A stretch of 51,172 bases of DNA from Verrucomicrobiia bacterium (GCA_035946615.1 DASYZB010000086.1:1-51172), one strand, 5' to 3'. Shown: positions 17,530 to 25,970, counted from the first letter of the stretch. Notes: generated from the sequence alone by a model not told the origin. Numbers and translations are program-made.

Positions 17530-17775
17530 ACAGCAAACGACAACACGAGATTACCATTCGCCACAGATGGGAACAACGTTTTGGATGGGCGCGCCGCAGC
17601 CACCGTGGCAAGCGGTTGCTCCCCATCCCGCCACGGAGTACACCTTCGCTTTGAAGGACATCCGGCCTTGGGACCGCTATGCAACCAGTCCTCGAGGTTT
17701 GTCGGTATGGTTCTGTGGGCTTTCATTATTTCGAGAGGCTAACTTTTGGCGCGCTTGGGATGTTTCTGACCCGGC
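17530..17775. other. Intergenic stretch ahead of the cnrYXH-like genes
   Basis: About 250 bp between the ASPK-repeat gene and the anti-sigma-like gene. I see no protein-like frame, no strong terminator and no copy of the GGGAT/CGTATT motif found ahead of the other units of the block. The three regulator genes may therefore have their own constitutive promoter here or be reached by read-through. Confidence 0.4.
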
Positions 17776-18180
17776 TTACTTAAGCGGCGCGATGATGACT
17801 GGCGCGGTGCGCTCATCCAGTTGTTCGCGAAATTTCGGGGACGCGGTGATGCCATCGGCGCCAGTCGGGCGATATGCGGAAACCGCCACCTCGGTAGTGG
17901 GCGCGCCGCTCACGACTACTTCCCGTTCGGCCAACATTTGGCGAAGTTTGGGCGAGGCGGTAAGGCCTTCCAACCCGGGTGTCCGATACGTAACCATGGC
18001 AGCGGCCACCGAGGGGCTTGCGAGCGCGGCAGCCGCTCTTTCGTTGAGCCTTTGGCGGACCTTGGGCGAGGCGGTAATGCCATCGTCTCCGGTGGGTTTG
18101 TATTGGGCGCTGGCCGCGCTGGCCAAGCTGAGAGTTGCGGCGACAGCCGCGGCGAACAGGACTTTATTCAGATTCTTCAT
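17776..18180 (-). CDS. Small secreted protein with three TASPKxR repeats
   Basis: 134 residues from the ATG at 18180, the first to give a proper signal peptide (MKNLNKVLFAAAVAATLSLA, cleavage after SAASA). The mature chain contains three related units: GDDGITASPKVRQRLNER (31-48), GLEGLTASPKLRQMLAER (69-87) and GADGITASPKFREQLDER (107-124), joined by Ala/Val-rich linkers, and it ends in APLK. I do not recognise a named family. The gene lies just downstream of cusA and has its own promoter-like motif at 18230-18254. A related protein with ASPR units and the same APLK end is encoded at 25121-25579, on the other side of the pump genes. Function unknown; a periplasmic role linked to metal stress is inferred from context. 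Confidence 0.75.
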   Translation of the reverse strand: MKNLNKVLFAAAVAATLSLASAASAQYKPTGDDGITASPKVRQRLNERAAAALASPSVAAAMVTYRTPGLEGLTASPKLRQMLAEREVVVSGAPTTEVAVSAYRPTGADGITASPKFREQLDERTAPVIIAPLK

Positions 18181-18229
18181 GGTTTTGTCTTTCTTTGGCG
18201 GCTTAACCCGCCGGTTTCTTCTGTTCTTT

Positions 18230-18254
18230 AATACGCCGCCGCAGTTGGAATCCC
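18230..18254 (-). promoter_or_regulatory. ECF-type promoter-like motif, copy 1
   Basis: On the minus strand GGGAT (18254-18250) is followed by 14 bp and CGTATT (18235-18230), then AAAGAACAGAAG. It lies about 50 bp before the ATG of the ASPK-repeat gene. The same arrangement occurs ahead of three other units of the metal block, which makes a shared sigma factor likely. Confidence 0.6.
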
Positions 18255-18276
18255 TCACCATTATTTCATGGCGCGG

Positions 18277-21200
18277 TCAAGCAGCAGGGCCTGGCAATGG
18301 TTCGCCTGGTTTCTTGAGCTCCTGCGAACGCCACAGGTAAAAGATGGCGGGATAGACCATCAATTCCATGATGGTCGAGGTGACGACGCCCCCCACCATC
18401 GGGGTAGCGATGCGTTTCATGACGTCGGCGCCAGCGCCGTGGCTCCACAAGATGGGGGCCAAGCCGGCAATGATGACGCACGCCGTCATGGCTTTGGGGC
18501 GGACACGCTTCACCGCGCCGTGGTAGATGGCGTCGCGGAGGTGGGCGAGGTTATGCATAAGACCCTTCTTCTGCCATTCGGCGTAAGCGAGGTCGAGATA
18601 GAGGAGCATGACGACCCCGGTTTCGGCGTCTAGACCGGCCAGGGCGATGATGCCGACCCAGACGGCGACACTCAGATTGTAGTGAAGGATGGCGAGAATG
18701 CCAATTGCCCCCACCAGGGAGAAAGGCACGGCCAGCATAACGACGGCGGTCTTGATGGCGGAGCGCGTGTTGAGATAGATGATCAGGATGATAAGGAGCA
18801 GAGTGAGGGGAACGACGAGCATGAGTCGTTGCTTGGCCCGCTGCATGTATTCGTACTGGCCGCTCCAAAAGATGTTGTAGCCGCTCGGCAGCTTGATTTG
18901 GCCCTTGGCGATGGCGTCGTTGACGGCGCGCATGGCCATCTGGACGTAGGTGCCGATGTCAATGTCCTTGATGTCCACATAAATCCAGGCGTTGGGGACC
19001 GCGGCTTCGCTCTTGATGCCCATCGGCGCCCGTAACACCTTCAGAGTGGCCAGTTGGCTCAAGGGCACCTGGGCGCCGGTGGGCGCGGGGATGATGATCT
19101 GGCGCAGGGCGCCCAGGTTTTCCCGGAAATCGCGGTTGTAGCGCAGGTTGACGGTGTAGCGCTCGAGACCCTCGACCGTGGTAGTGAGGGGCATGCCGCC
19201 CAACGCGACTTCCAGCACGTCTTGCACGTCGCCCACCTTGAGGCCGTAGCGGGCAATGGCGTCGCGGTCAATGTTGAACTCGATGTAGTTGCCGCCCATC
19301 GTGCGCTCCGCAAAGGCGCTCAAGGTGCCAGGAACGCCCTTCACCACCGCTTCGATCTCGGAGGCGACGAGCTCGAGTTCCGCCAGGTCCGGCCCGGCGA
19401 CTTTGATGCCGACGGGGGTCTTGATGCCGGTGGCCAGCATGTCGATGCGAGTCTTGATGGGCATGGTCCAGGCGTTATTCAGGCCGGGAAACTGGATCGC
19501 GGCGTTCATGGCGTCAGTGAGTTCATCAGGCGTGCGGCGGCGGTGGGCAATGACTTTGCCATCCGCGTCTTTGATGTCCACAGCGGGCCATTCTTCCTCG
19601 GGCTTGAGCATGATCGTGGTTTCAATCATATCCATCGGCGCCGGGTCGGTGGCCGTTTCAGCGCGGCCAATTTTGCCGAAGACGTGATGGACCTCGGGGA
19701 AGTTCTTGAGGATTTTGTCGGTTTGCTGGATGATGGCGCGGGCTTCGGTGACGCCGAGTCCGGGAAAGGTCGTGGGCATGTAGAGCAGGTCGCCTTCGTA
19801 GAGCGGGGGCATGAATTCGGAGCCGAGGTTCTGGTAGGGGAAGTATTTTCCAAGCTTAAACGCCCATTCCTTGACCGGGCCGTTGGGCAACAGGCGGGCG
19901 GCGAGTTTATTCCAGGGGAAAAACACCCAGACGATGAGGGCGGCGGCGGTGAAGACGACCAGCCATCTCCATTTGATGACGAAATCGATGACCGGGTGAT
20001 AGAGCCAGATCAGGAAGCGGTTGATGGGGTTTTTCTCCTCGGCCGGGATCTTGCCGCGGATGAAGAAGCCCATGAGGACCGGAGCCAGGGTGATGGAAAG
20101 GATTGCCGCCGCCGCCATGGAGTAGGTCTTGGTGAAGGCCAGCGGTTTGAACATGCGGCCCTCCTGCGCCTGGAGGGTGAAGACCGGCAGGAAGGAGACG
20201 GTAATGACCAGCAGCGAATAGAAGAGCGTGGGGCCGACCTCGACCGATGCATCGCGGATGATGTCCCAGTGAGGCTTCCTGCCCTGGTCGTGCTCCATGT
20301 GTTTGTGAGCGTTCTCAATCATGATGATGGCGGCATCGACCATGGCCCCGATGGCGATGGCGATGCCGCCCAGAGACATGATATTGGAGCTGATCCCCTG
20401 AGTGAACATGACGAGAAACGACATCAGCACGGCGATGGGCAGGATCAGAATGGCGACAAAGGCGCTGCGCAGGTGCATCAGGAAGGCAATGCAGACGAGC
20501 GCTACGACGATGCTTTCCTCGAGGAGCTTTTCTTCGAGTGTTTTAACGGCGCGCTGGATGAGCGCGCTGCGGTCATAGGCGATGCTGTATTTCACGTCCG
20601 GCGGCAGGCCCTTCATCGCGGCGTCGAGCTTCTTCTTCACGTCGAGGACGACCTGGCGGGCGTTGGCGCCGTAACGGACGATAACGACGCCGCCGACGGT
20701 TTCACCTTGGCCGTTGAGTTCGGCGATGCCACGCCGCATGTCCGGTCCGAGTTCCACGTTGGCCACCTGCCCGAGGAGGATGGGCACGCCGTTGTTGCCG
20801 ACACTCACAGCAACCTTCCTCAAGTCGTCCAGGGCGTGGACGTAGCCCCGCACGCGCAGGATGAATTCCTTTTCGGCCAACTCGATGGAGCGTCCGCCGA
20901 CTTCGCCGTTGCTGCGCTGGACGGCCATCGCCACGTCCGAGATGGAAAGGTTGTACGCGCGCAGTTTGGTCGGATCCACGGTGACCTGGTACTGCTTCAC
21001 GAACCCGCCGATAGAGGCGACTTCCGACACCCCTTCGACCGAGGCCAACTGATAACGCAGGTACCAATCCTGCATGGAGCGCAGTTGGGCCAAGTCGCGG
21101 TTGGTCGAATTGATGGAATACATGAAGGCCCAACCGACGCCCGTGGCATCCGGCCCCAGTGCGGGCGACACACCCTTGGGCAGGCGGTCGCTCAAGCCGC

Positions 21201-21543
21201 TGAGGTATTCCAACACGCGACTGCGCGCCCAATAGGGGTCGGTGCCGTCCTGAAAAATCACATAGACGAACGAAAAGCCGTAGAACGAATAGCCGCGCAC
21301 GACGGTCGCCTTGGGCACCGAGAGCATCTTGGTGGTAATTGGGTAGGTAACCTGGTCCTGGACGATCTGCGGTGCCTGGCCGGGCCATTGCGTGTAAATG
21401 ATGACCTGCACATCCGAGAGATCGGGGATGGCGTCGAGCGGGATGTTTTTGAGCGCATAGACGCCGCCCAGGACGAGGGCGATCGTTCCCAGCAGGACGA
21501 TGAACTTGTTGTTCAGCGAGAAATCGATGATGCGTTTGAGCAT
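18277..21543 (-). CDS. cusA: CusA/CzcA-type heavy-metal RND permease
   Basis: 1088 residues from the ATG at 21543, preceded by AAGGAG at good spacing; in-frame codons further upstream overlap the cusB-like gene in the wrong frame and are not used. It begins MLKRIIDFSLNNKFIVLL and shows the HME-RND hallmarks: LDAIPDLSDVQVIIYTQWPGQAPQ in pieces, GGIAIAIGAMVDAAIIMIENAHK in TM4, and NRFLIWLYHPVIDF near mid-protein. The Met triad known from E. coli CusA is only partly kept: Met is present in TRIDMLATG, the second position is Leu (ARYGLKV), and the third Met is shifted by one (LRAPMGIKSE). The pump exports mono- or divalent metal through the cusB/cusC partners encoded just upstream. The exact ion cannot be told. 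Confidence 0.9.
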   Translation of the reverse strand: MLKRIIDFSLNNKFIVLLGTIALVLGGVYALKNIPLDAIPDLSDVQVIIYTQWPGQAPQIVQDQVTYPITTKMLSVPKATVVRGYSFYGFSFVYVIFQDGTDPYWARSRVLEYLSGLSDRLPKGVSPALGPDATGVGWAFMYSINSTNRDLAQLRSMQDWYLRYQLASVEGVSEVASIGGFVKQYQVTVDPTKLRAYNLSISDVAMAVQRSNGEVGGRSIELAEKEFILRVRGYVHALDDLRKVAVSVGNNGVPILLGQVANVELGPDMRRGIAELNGQGETVGGVVIVRYGANARQVVLDVKKKLDAAMKGLPPDVKYSIAYDRSALIQRAVKTLEEKLLEESIVVALVCIAFLMHLRSAFVAILILPIAVLMSFLVMFTQGISSNIMSLGGIAIAIGAMVDAAIIMIENAHKHMEHDQGRKPHWDIIRDASVEVGPTLFYSLLVITVSFLPVFTLQAQEGRMFKPLAFTKTYSMAAAAILSITLAPVLMGFFIRGKIPAEEKNPINRFLIWLYHPVIDFVIKWRWLVVFTAAALIVWVFFPWNKLAARLLPNGPVKEWAFKLGKYFPYQNLGSEFMPPLYEGDLLYMPTTFPGLGVTEARAIIQQTDKILKNFPEVHHVFGKIGRAETATDPAPMDMIETTIMLKPEEEWPAVDIKDADGKVIAHRRRTPDELTDAMNAAIQFPGLNNAWTMPIKTRIDMLATGIKTPVGIKVAGPDLAELELVASEIEAVVKGVPGTLSAFAERTMGGNYIEFNIDRDAIARYGLKVGDVQDVLEVALGGMPLTTTVEGLERYTVNLRYNRDFRENLGALRQIIIPAPTGAQVPLSQLATLKVLRAPMGIKSEAAVPNAWIYVDIKDIDIGTYVQMAMRAVNDAIAKGQIKLPSGYNIFWSGQYEYMQRAKQRLMLVVPLTLLLIILIIYLNTRSAIKTAVVMLAVPFSLVGAIGILAILHYNLSVAVWVGIIALAGLDAETGVVMLLYLDLAYAEWQKKGLMHNLAHLRDAIYHGAVKRVRPKAMTACVIIAGLAPILWSHGAGADVMKRIATPMVGGVVTSTIMELMVYPAIFYLWRSQELKKPGEPLPGPAA

Positions 21544-21557
21544 AAACTCCTTGCCGC

Positions 21558-23345
21558 TCAGTGCTGATTTTCGGGCATGACCATCCCTTTGGGCATGGCT
21601 TCGCTGCCGGACGGGACGGATTTGGGCAGTGACGGGGCCTCCATCACTGGGATGAGCGTCATACCGCACTTGGGGCACTTGCCCGGTTTGCTTTCGTGAA
21701 CGTCGCTGTGCTCGGGCATGGGACACGTATAATAGAGCAGCTTGCCGCCGGGCTGAAGCTTTTGCAGGGTGGCAGCCGTGACGGGCACGAGGGTCATGCC
21801 GCAGATGGGGCACTTGCCCGGATGATCATATTCAATCGAGACGTGTTCCGGCATCGGGCAGATGTATTTGACCACGGGCGGTTGCGCCGGCGGCTTGGTG
21901 GGGGGCTTTGCCTCTCCCGGGACGACGTTGGTGGCTTCGGCTGAGCCGGGCATGATTTCGGCCGGCTTGCCCGGCTCGCGCATCTTCAGGATGGCTTCGC
22001 GGAGTTGGCTTTCGGAGTCGAGCAGGAACTGGCCGGAAATCACGATGCGCTCGCCGGCTTTCACTCCACTGATGACCTGGTAGGTGTCGTTCTCTGCTTG
22101 TGGCCCCAGGGTGACAGTCCGTGGGTCAAACTTCCCGCCTTCCAGCGCCACAAAGACGGTATTCTTCTCGCCGCTGCGCAGGATGGCCATGTCGGGAACC
22201 AGCACCGCGGAAGGCTCCAACTCAGATATAACCTGAACGGTGGCGAACATGCCCGGCTTAAGGAAGTAGCCCGGGTTGTGAAACTCCATGCGCACCTGAG
22301 CCGTGCGGGTTTTCTCATCCACGTTCGGATAAACATAGGTCACTCGCCCGCGAAATTCGCGGTCCGGCAGGTAGTCCAGCGTCACGGTCGCCTCCTGGCC
22401 CAGCTTGATATACACCAGGTCGTTCTCGTAAATCTGCGCCTGCACCCAGACCAGGCCCAGGTCGGCCAGCCGGTAGATTTTCATGCCCGGCTCTACCATT
22501 TGGCCTTCCACAACGTCTTTCTCGATCACGAACCCATCCTGGGGCGCGAGGATGCGCAGCGTCTTGCTCGGTTGGCGGCTGCGCTCCAATTCCGAAATCT
22601 GTTGGTCGGAAATATCGAAGAATTTCAGTTTGGTCAGGGCGCTGGTTCGGAGCGCGGCAGCTCCGGGCGCGTTGGTGCTTTGTTCGAGGGCCAAGAGGTA
22701 CTCCCGCTGGGCGCTGTAAAGTTCAGGTGAATAAATCTCAAACAGCGGCTCACCGCGCATTACCAATTGGCCCGTGGCGCTTACAAAGAGTTTCTCGATC
22801 CAGCCTTTGAACTTGGTGGTCACGTCCGCCAAAGTAGTCTCGTTGTAATTGATGATGCCCACGGTGCGGATGGTTCGGCGCAGCGGCCCTTGGGTCACCG
22901 GCGCGGTGCGCAAGTCCATGTCCTGCATTGTGACCGGGTCAATCGAGATCAAGCCCGATTCCTCAGAACCTGCCGCCGCGCTCTCATAAACGGGAACCAT
23001 GTCCATCCCCATGCTGTCTTTGGCGGCGACCGGGCTGGTTTCCCCCGGCATCATGGTGGATTTGTAGTAAACTATCTTGCGCGGGCCGGTCGGAGCGTTG
23101 GTCGATGCGGGGTGGGGCGAGGCTAGCTGCTTGCGGACGGGAGTGAGCCTCATGCCACAGATGGGGCAATTGCCGGGATGGTCCTGCACGACCTGCGGGT
23201 GCATGCCGCAGGTGTAAAGGGTTTTGGCCGCCTCGGCGGCATGCATGTGGGCGGCGCCAGTGAACAAAGCGGTGGTCCCACCCAACAGCGCCACAGCTAA
23301 AGCGAGGAGAATCGAGGACTTTGTGCGTTTATTTCCAACTTTCAT
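21558..23345 (-). CDS. cusB: CusB-type membrane fusion protein with three heavy-metal-binding domains
   Basis: 595 residues from the ATG at 23345 with a signal sequence (SSILLALAVALLGGTTALF). Residues about 44-70 form a heavy-metal-binding domain (YTCGMHPQVVQDHPGNCPIC...GM), then comes the usual degenerate copy (YYKSTMMPGE...MGMDMVPVYE). The adaptor core follows: IKLYV-like GWIEKLFVSATGQ, a helical hairpin and barrel domains. Unusually, the C-terminus has two more complete domains, at about 491-522 (YICPMPEHVSIEYDHPGKCP) and 537-567 (YTCPMPEHSDVHESKPGKCP), and a Met/His-rich end. It links the CusA-like pump to the CusC-like channel and probably feeds metal to the pump. The gene starts 73 bp after cusC. 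Confidence 0.88.
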   Translation of the reverse strand: MKVGNKRTKSSILLALAVALLGGTTALFTGAAHMHAAEAAKTLYTCGMHPQVVQDHPGNCPICGMRLTPVRKQLASPHPASTNAPTGPRKIVYYKSTMMPGETSPVAAKDSMGMDMVPVYESAAAGSEESGLISIDPVTMQDMDLRTAPVTQGPLRRTIRTVGIINYNETTLADVTTKFKGWIEKLFVSATGQLVMRGEPLFEIYSPELYSAQREYLLALEQSTNAPGAAALRTSALTKLKFFDISDQQISELERSRQPSKTLRILAPQDGFVIEKDVVEGQMVEPGMKIYRLADLGLVWVQAQIYENDLVYIKLGQEATVTLDYLPDREFRGRVTYVYPNVDEKTRTAQVRMEFHNPGYFLKPGMFATVQVISELEPSAVLVPDMAILRSGEKNTVFVALEGGKFDPRTVTLGPQAENDTYQVISGVKAGERIVISGQFLLDSESQLREAILKMREPGKPAEIMPGSAEATNVVPGEAKPPTKPPAQPPVVKYICPMPEHVSIEYDHPGKCPICGMTLVPVTAATLQKLQPGGKLLYYTCPMPEHSDVHESKPGKCPKCGMTLIPVMEAPSLPKSVPSGSEAMPKGMVMPENQH

Positions 23346-23418
23346 ATTTGAATTTGTTCGGATTTCGAAATTCGAAATTCGGAATTTAGTGGCCGTCCGC
23401 CAAGACTTTGGGTTTCTT
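23346..23418. repeat. AT-rich TTCGAAATTCGAAATTC repeat between cusC and cusB
   Basis: The gap between cusC and cusB contains gatttcgaaattcg / aaattcggaattt (23361-23387), where TTCGAA occurs twice and the stretch is nearly self-complementary. Similar TTCGAAATTCG runs are common extragenic sequences. It may form a hairpin that tunes relative expression of the channel and the adaptor. No Shine-Dalgarno sequence is visible before the cusB ATG. Confidence 0.4.
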
Positions 23419-24837
23419 TTACATGCCACCGCTGGTTTTTCTTGGTGCCGAGGAGTTGCCCCGGCTCATGCCGGCGCTTGTGGGACTCAGCGAGGCGCCA
23501 CTCGGGGGCATGCCCTGAACGATCAGCGACAATTCCGCCAGGACCACTTCGCGCTGTGTGCTTGCCTCGATCTGGTCCAACTCGAACCCAAGCAGCGTGC
23601 GCTCGGAGTCGGTCAGATTGAAGAAATCGATCTGGCCGGCCAGGTAACCGGAGCGGGCCACTTCGAGCGACCGCCGCGCCTTGGGCAGGAGTTGGTCGTT
23701 CAGCAGCGCCAGATTGCGGCTCGCTTCGCGATAAAGGTATGATCTGGCGGCCCAATCGGCCGCCAGCGCAATTTGCTCGCTCGACAATTGCGCCTGAGCA
23801 GAACGCTTATTGGCCTGGGCCTCGGCAATTTGCGCGGCGATCTTGTCGCGCCAGATGGGAAGTGACATGGTGCCCGGATTTCCCGGCAAACGATAGAGAG
23901 TTGGGTCGGTCTTTGCGTCACCCATGAAACCCAGGGTGAAGTCGGGCAGGCGGGACTTTTGGGCGAGGAGAATCGAAGCCTCGGCGGCGCGGACCTCCGC
24001 TTCGATGGCCTTGAGCCGCGTGTTTTGCGCCAGCGCCATGTCGAAGAGCTTGTCCGCGGTAAGGTCCAATGGCGTGGATTCAAAACGCTGAGGCATCGGC
24101 GGAGCCGGGTCCTCGGCTTTCAAACCCAGGGCGGCTTTAAACTGTGCCACCAGCGCGTTGCGCGAGTCCTCGAGGTTGGCAATGTCCGTGCGCAGCCGGT
24201 CCTCTTCGATCTGAGCGCGCAGCACGTCTTGCAGGGTGACCTTGCCCACTTCGTTTTGGGCGAGAGCTAGCTTTTCCAGGTCCGCCAGCAGGCCAAGCGT
24301 TTCCTGGTTGACCCGGAGTTTCTCCGCTAAAAAGTAGAGTTGGTAGTAGGAGCGCTTCACGTCGAACGCGCTCTCCAGTACAGTGGATTGAAAAGCGAAG
24401 TATTTGGCCTGGCTTTGGGCTGAGGCAATTTGCGCCCCCACTCGGAGTTTATCCGGCCAGGGGATGGTCCCCATCAGCCCGGGCATGATCGAAGTGACGA
24501 TGTTCTGGATGTCCATCTGGAAGGTGAACTGGGGGTCGGGCAAAGAGCGCGCTTGGGTGATGCGTTCGATGGACGCGAGCCAATCGTAGTAGGCTGTTTC
24601 GACCTTTGGCTGGTTTAACAAGGCATAAGCGAGATAATTGCTGAGGCTGGAACTGGCCGAGAGCTCAGGCAGCACCGGCTTTTCGCCATGGGGGCGATAA
24701 TCGGCGGCCACGCTTTGGGCCTGGCGGCGAGCTTCCTTCTCGCCTTTGGTCGGCACCCCTTTGCAGCCCGAAAGAATCAGGGCCAGAGCCGCGAGGCCCG
24801 CCATTGCGGCGTTGCGCGTCGGTTTCAAACTAATCAT
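23419..24837 (-). CDS. cusC: CusC/TolC-type outer-membrane efflux lipoprotein
   Basis: 472 residues from the ATG at 24837; a TTG at 24846 is less likely. A lipoprotein signal (AALALILSGC) gives a lipidated Cys. Two homologous halves of TolC type follow, each with long helices: LAYALLNQPKVETAYYDWLASIERITQ and LFDMALAQNTRLKAIEAEVRAAEASI. Such proteins form the trimeric outer-membrane duct of tripartite pumps. The gene is first in the cusC-cusB-cusA order on the minus strand, and a promoter-like motif lies about 36 bp before it (24873-24897). The C-terminus ends in a Gly/Ser-rich tail with a GGM end. Confidence 0.85.
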   Translation of the reverse strand: MISLKPTRNAAMAGLAALALILSGCKGVPTKGEKEARRQAQSVAADYRPHGEKPVLPELSASSSLSNYLAYALLNQPKVETAYYDWLASIERITQARSLPDPQFTFQMDIQNIVTSIMPGLMGTIPWPDKLRVGAQIASAQSQAKYFAFQSTVLESAFDVKRSYYQLYFLAEKLRVNQETLGLLADLEKLALAQNEVGKVTLQDVLRAQIEEDRLRTDIANLEDSRNALVAQFKAALGLKAEDPAPPMPQRFESTPLDLTADKLFDMALAQNTRLKAIEAEVRAAEASILLAQKSRLPDFTLGFMGDAKTDPTLYRLPGNPGTMSLPIWRDKIAAQIAEAQANKRSAQAQLSSEQIALAADWAARSYLYREASRNLALLNDQLLPKARRSLEVARSGYLAGQIDFFNLTDSERTLLGFELDQIEASTQREVVLAELSLIVQGMPPSGASLSPTSAGMSRGNSSAPRKTSGGM

Positions 24838-24872
24838 AAAATTCAAATGCGATATTTTGCATCGTCTCCTCT

Positions 24873-24897
24873 ACTACGCCGAAAGGTGCGCCTTCCC
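24873..24897 (-). promoter_or_regulatory. ECF-type promoter-like motif, copy 2, ahead of cusCBA
   Basis: On the minus strand GGGAA (24897-24893) is followed by exactly 14 bp and CGTAGT (24878-24873). It differs by one base in each half from the other copies but keeps the spacing and position, 36 bp before the cusC start codon. Confidence 0.5.
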
Positions 24898-24978
24898 TCT
24901 CGGAATTCACAGAAAGAAATGAAGTGCGCGCAGCTCGATGAATCGTGCGGGCGAAAGCAGCATTTGCCTGATGATGTC

Positions 24979-25045
24979 GGAGCGTGGAGCGTCAGGGTGG
25001 GTGGAGCACGGCGTACGTTTCAACGCCCTCACGCTCTACGGTCCT
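24979..25045. repeat. Imperfect inverted repeat of the GGAGCGT family
   Basis: The left arm begins ggagcgtggagcgtcaggg (from about 24980) and an inverse copy, ccctcacgctctacggtcc, ends near 25045; most positions pair. The element lies between the ASPR-repeat gene and the cusC promoter motif, on the downstream side of the former. It shares the GGAGCGTGGAGCGT unit with the cluster at 16586-16710. A role in ending transcription of the ASPR gene is possible. Confidence 0.55.
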
Positions 25046-25120
25046 CCCGCTCACGCCGATCCATGCCGGCCGGTTCGGGATATGAAACTGCTTTTGCCCA
25101 CTCCTTTCGTCAGCCAGTGC

Positions 25121-25579
25121 CTACTTGAGGGGAGCCACCTGAATGGAATCATTTGTGTAGCCTCGGGCGAGCCAGGGAAACTCTTCTTTCACTCTCGGGC
25201 TTGCGGCCCAGGCCTGGTCCTTGGTTACCCGATTGAATTCATTCACGCTCACGATCGGCTTTGCAGTGGTTAGAGTCGGCGACTGCCCGCCGCGACCCAA
25301 TGCGGGGAAATCTTCACGCACTCGCGGACTGGCCGCCAAGGCGCTGTTCTTTCTGATGTACGAGGGAACCCTGTTGGCGCGCGCCACTGCTCCAGTTGAG
25401 GTCTGGGACTGCCTGGTCAGCCATTGGAATTCCTCCAGCCCGTGCGGGCTGGCAATGACCGGCCCGTTTACAATTGCAGATGCCTTGGCTGCCAGAGCCG
25501 CCAGGTTATCGGCCCGGACATTGGTCGCAAATGCCGCGACGATTGTCGCGCTCAAGAGAAGTGATTTTGTCATTTTCAT
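25121..25579 (-). CDS. Small secreted protein with ASPR/ASPH repeats
   Basis: 152 residues from the ATG at 25579 (a second ATG at 25573 is possible) with a signal peptide (SLLLSATIVAAFATNVRA). Three related units are seen: ASPHGLEEFQWLTR (from 43), ASPRVREDFPALGR (from 83) and ASPRVKEEFPWLAR (from 126); the protein ends in IQVAPLK. It is clearly related in design to the ASPK-repeat protein at 17776-18180 (same ASP-basic-x-R/K unit and same APLK end), though the repeat flanks differ. No known domain is recognised. A promoter-like motif lies 57 bp before the start. The pair flanks the cusCBA genes, so a periplasmic part in metal handling or envelope stress is inferred. Confidence 0.75.
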   Translation of the reverse strand: MKMTKSLLLSATIVAAFATNVRADNLAALAAKASAIVNGPVIASPHGLEEFQWLTRQSQTSTGAVARANRVPSYIRKNSALAASPRVREDFPALGRGGQSPTLTTAKPIVSVNEFNRVTKDQAWAASPRVKEEFPWLARGYTNDSIQVAPLK

Positions 25580-25635
25580 ATCATTGGCAATTTTAAGTTT
25601 TCTGCGGGCGATCCTCTCGCGCCCGTCTGTTCATT

Positions 25636-25661
25636 AATACGCCGGGACTGATCCGCATCCC
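25636..25661 (-). promoter_or_regulatory. ECF-type promoter-like motif, copy 3
   Basis: On the minus strand GGGAT (25661-25657), 15 bp, CGTATT (25641-25636), then AATGAACAGACG. It lies 57 bp before the ATG of the ASPR-repeat gene. The downstream AACAGA is shared with copies 1 and 4. Confidence 0.6.
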
Positions 25662-25714
25662 TTTGACATTCTTTGCCAAAACCTCACCCTTTTTTGCCAC
25701 GGCAGGAGCAACGG

Positions 25715-25970
25715 CGGCGAATAGATTGGGGACGGAATCACGGTGGGCGGAGCTGGGTATCGATTGGCCGTAGGTGACGCCGTTGACGCCCATGAGCATG
25801 TCCGCCTGCGGACCCTCATGCGGCCGAAATAGGGCCCGCCGATTCGATTTCCACATAGCTGGTTGCGTTCTGGCGGCTCTGATGACAGTTCATGCAAAGG
25901 GCTGGCTCACCGGCATTTGTGACAGTCGTTCCGTCATGCAGGGTAAATGGCGGCCAAGGTCCGAAGCAGG
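25715..25970 (-). pseudogene. Frameshifted remnant of a multihaem cytochrome c-like gene
   Basis: On the minus strand one frame reads FTLHDGTTVTNAGEPALCMN, then CHQSRQNATSYVE, with one CxxCH haem site (CMNCH, about 25889-25903). The frame then shifts and the neighbouring frame continues RPHEGPQADMLMGVNGVTYG, then QSIPSSAHRDSVPNL. In cytochrome c3-like proteins a second CxxCH normally comes just after such a SAH...VPN segment, but here that site is lost. There is no start, and the copy-3 promoter motif begins where the homology ends. This is a decayed fragment, judged by motif pattern only. Confidence 0.5.

Noticed and set aside
19054-21567. Very long open frame on the plus strand opposite cusA
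   Set aside because: It is the exact antisense of the conserved CusA gene, its peptide is rich in His, Asp and Gly without any domain, and it has no ribosome site. High GC explains the openness.
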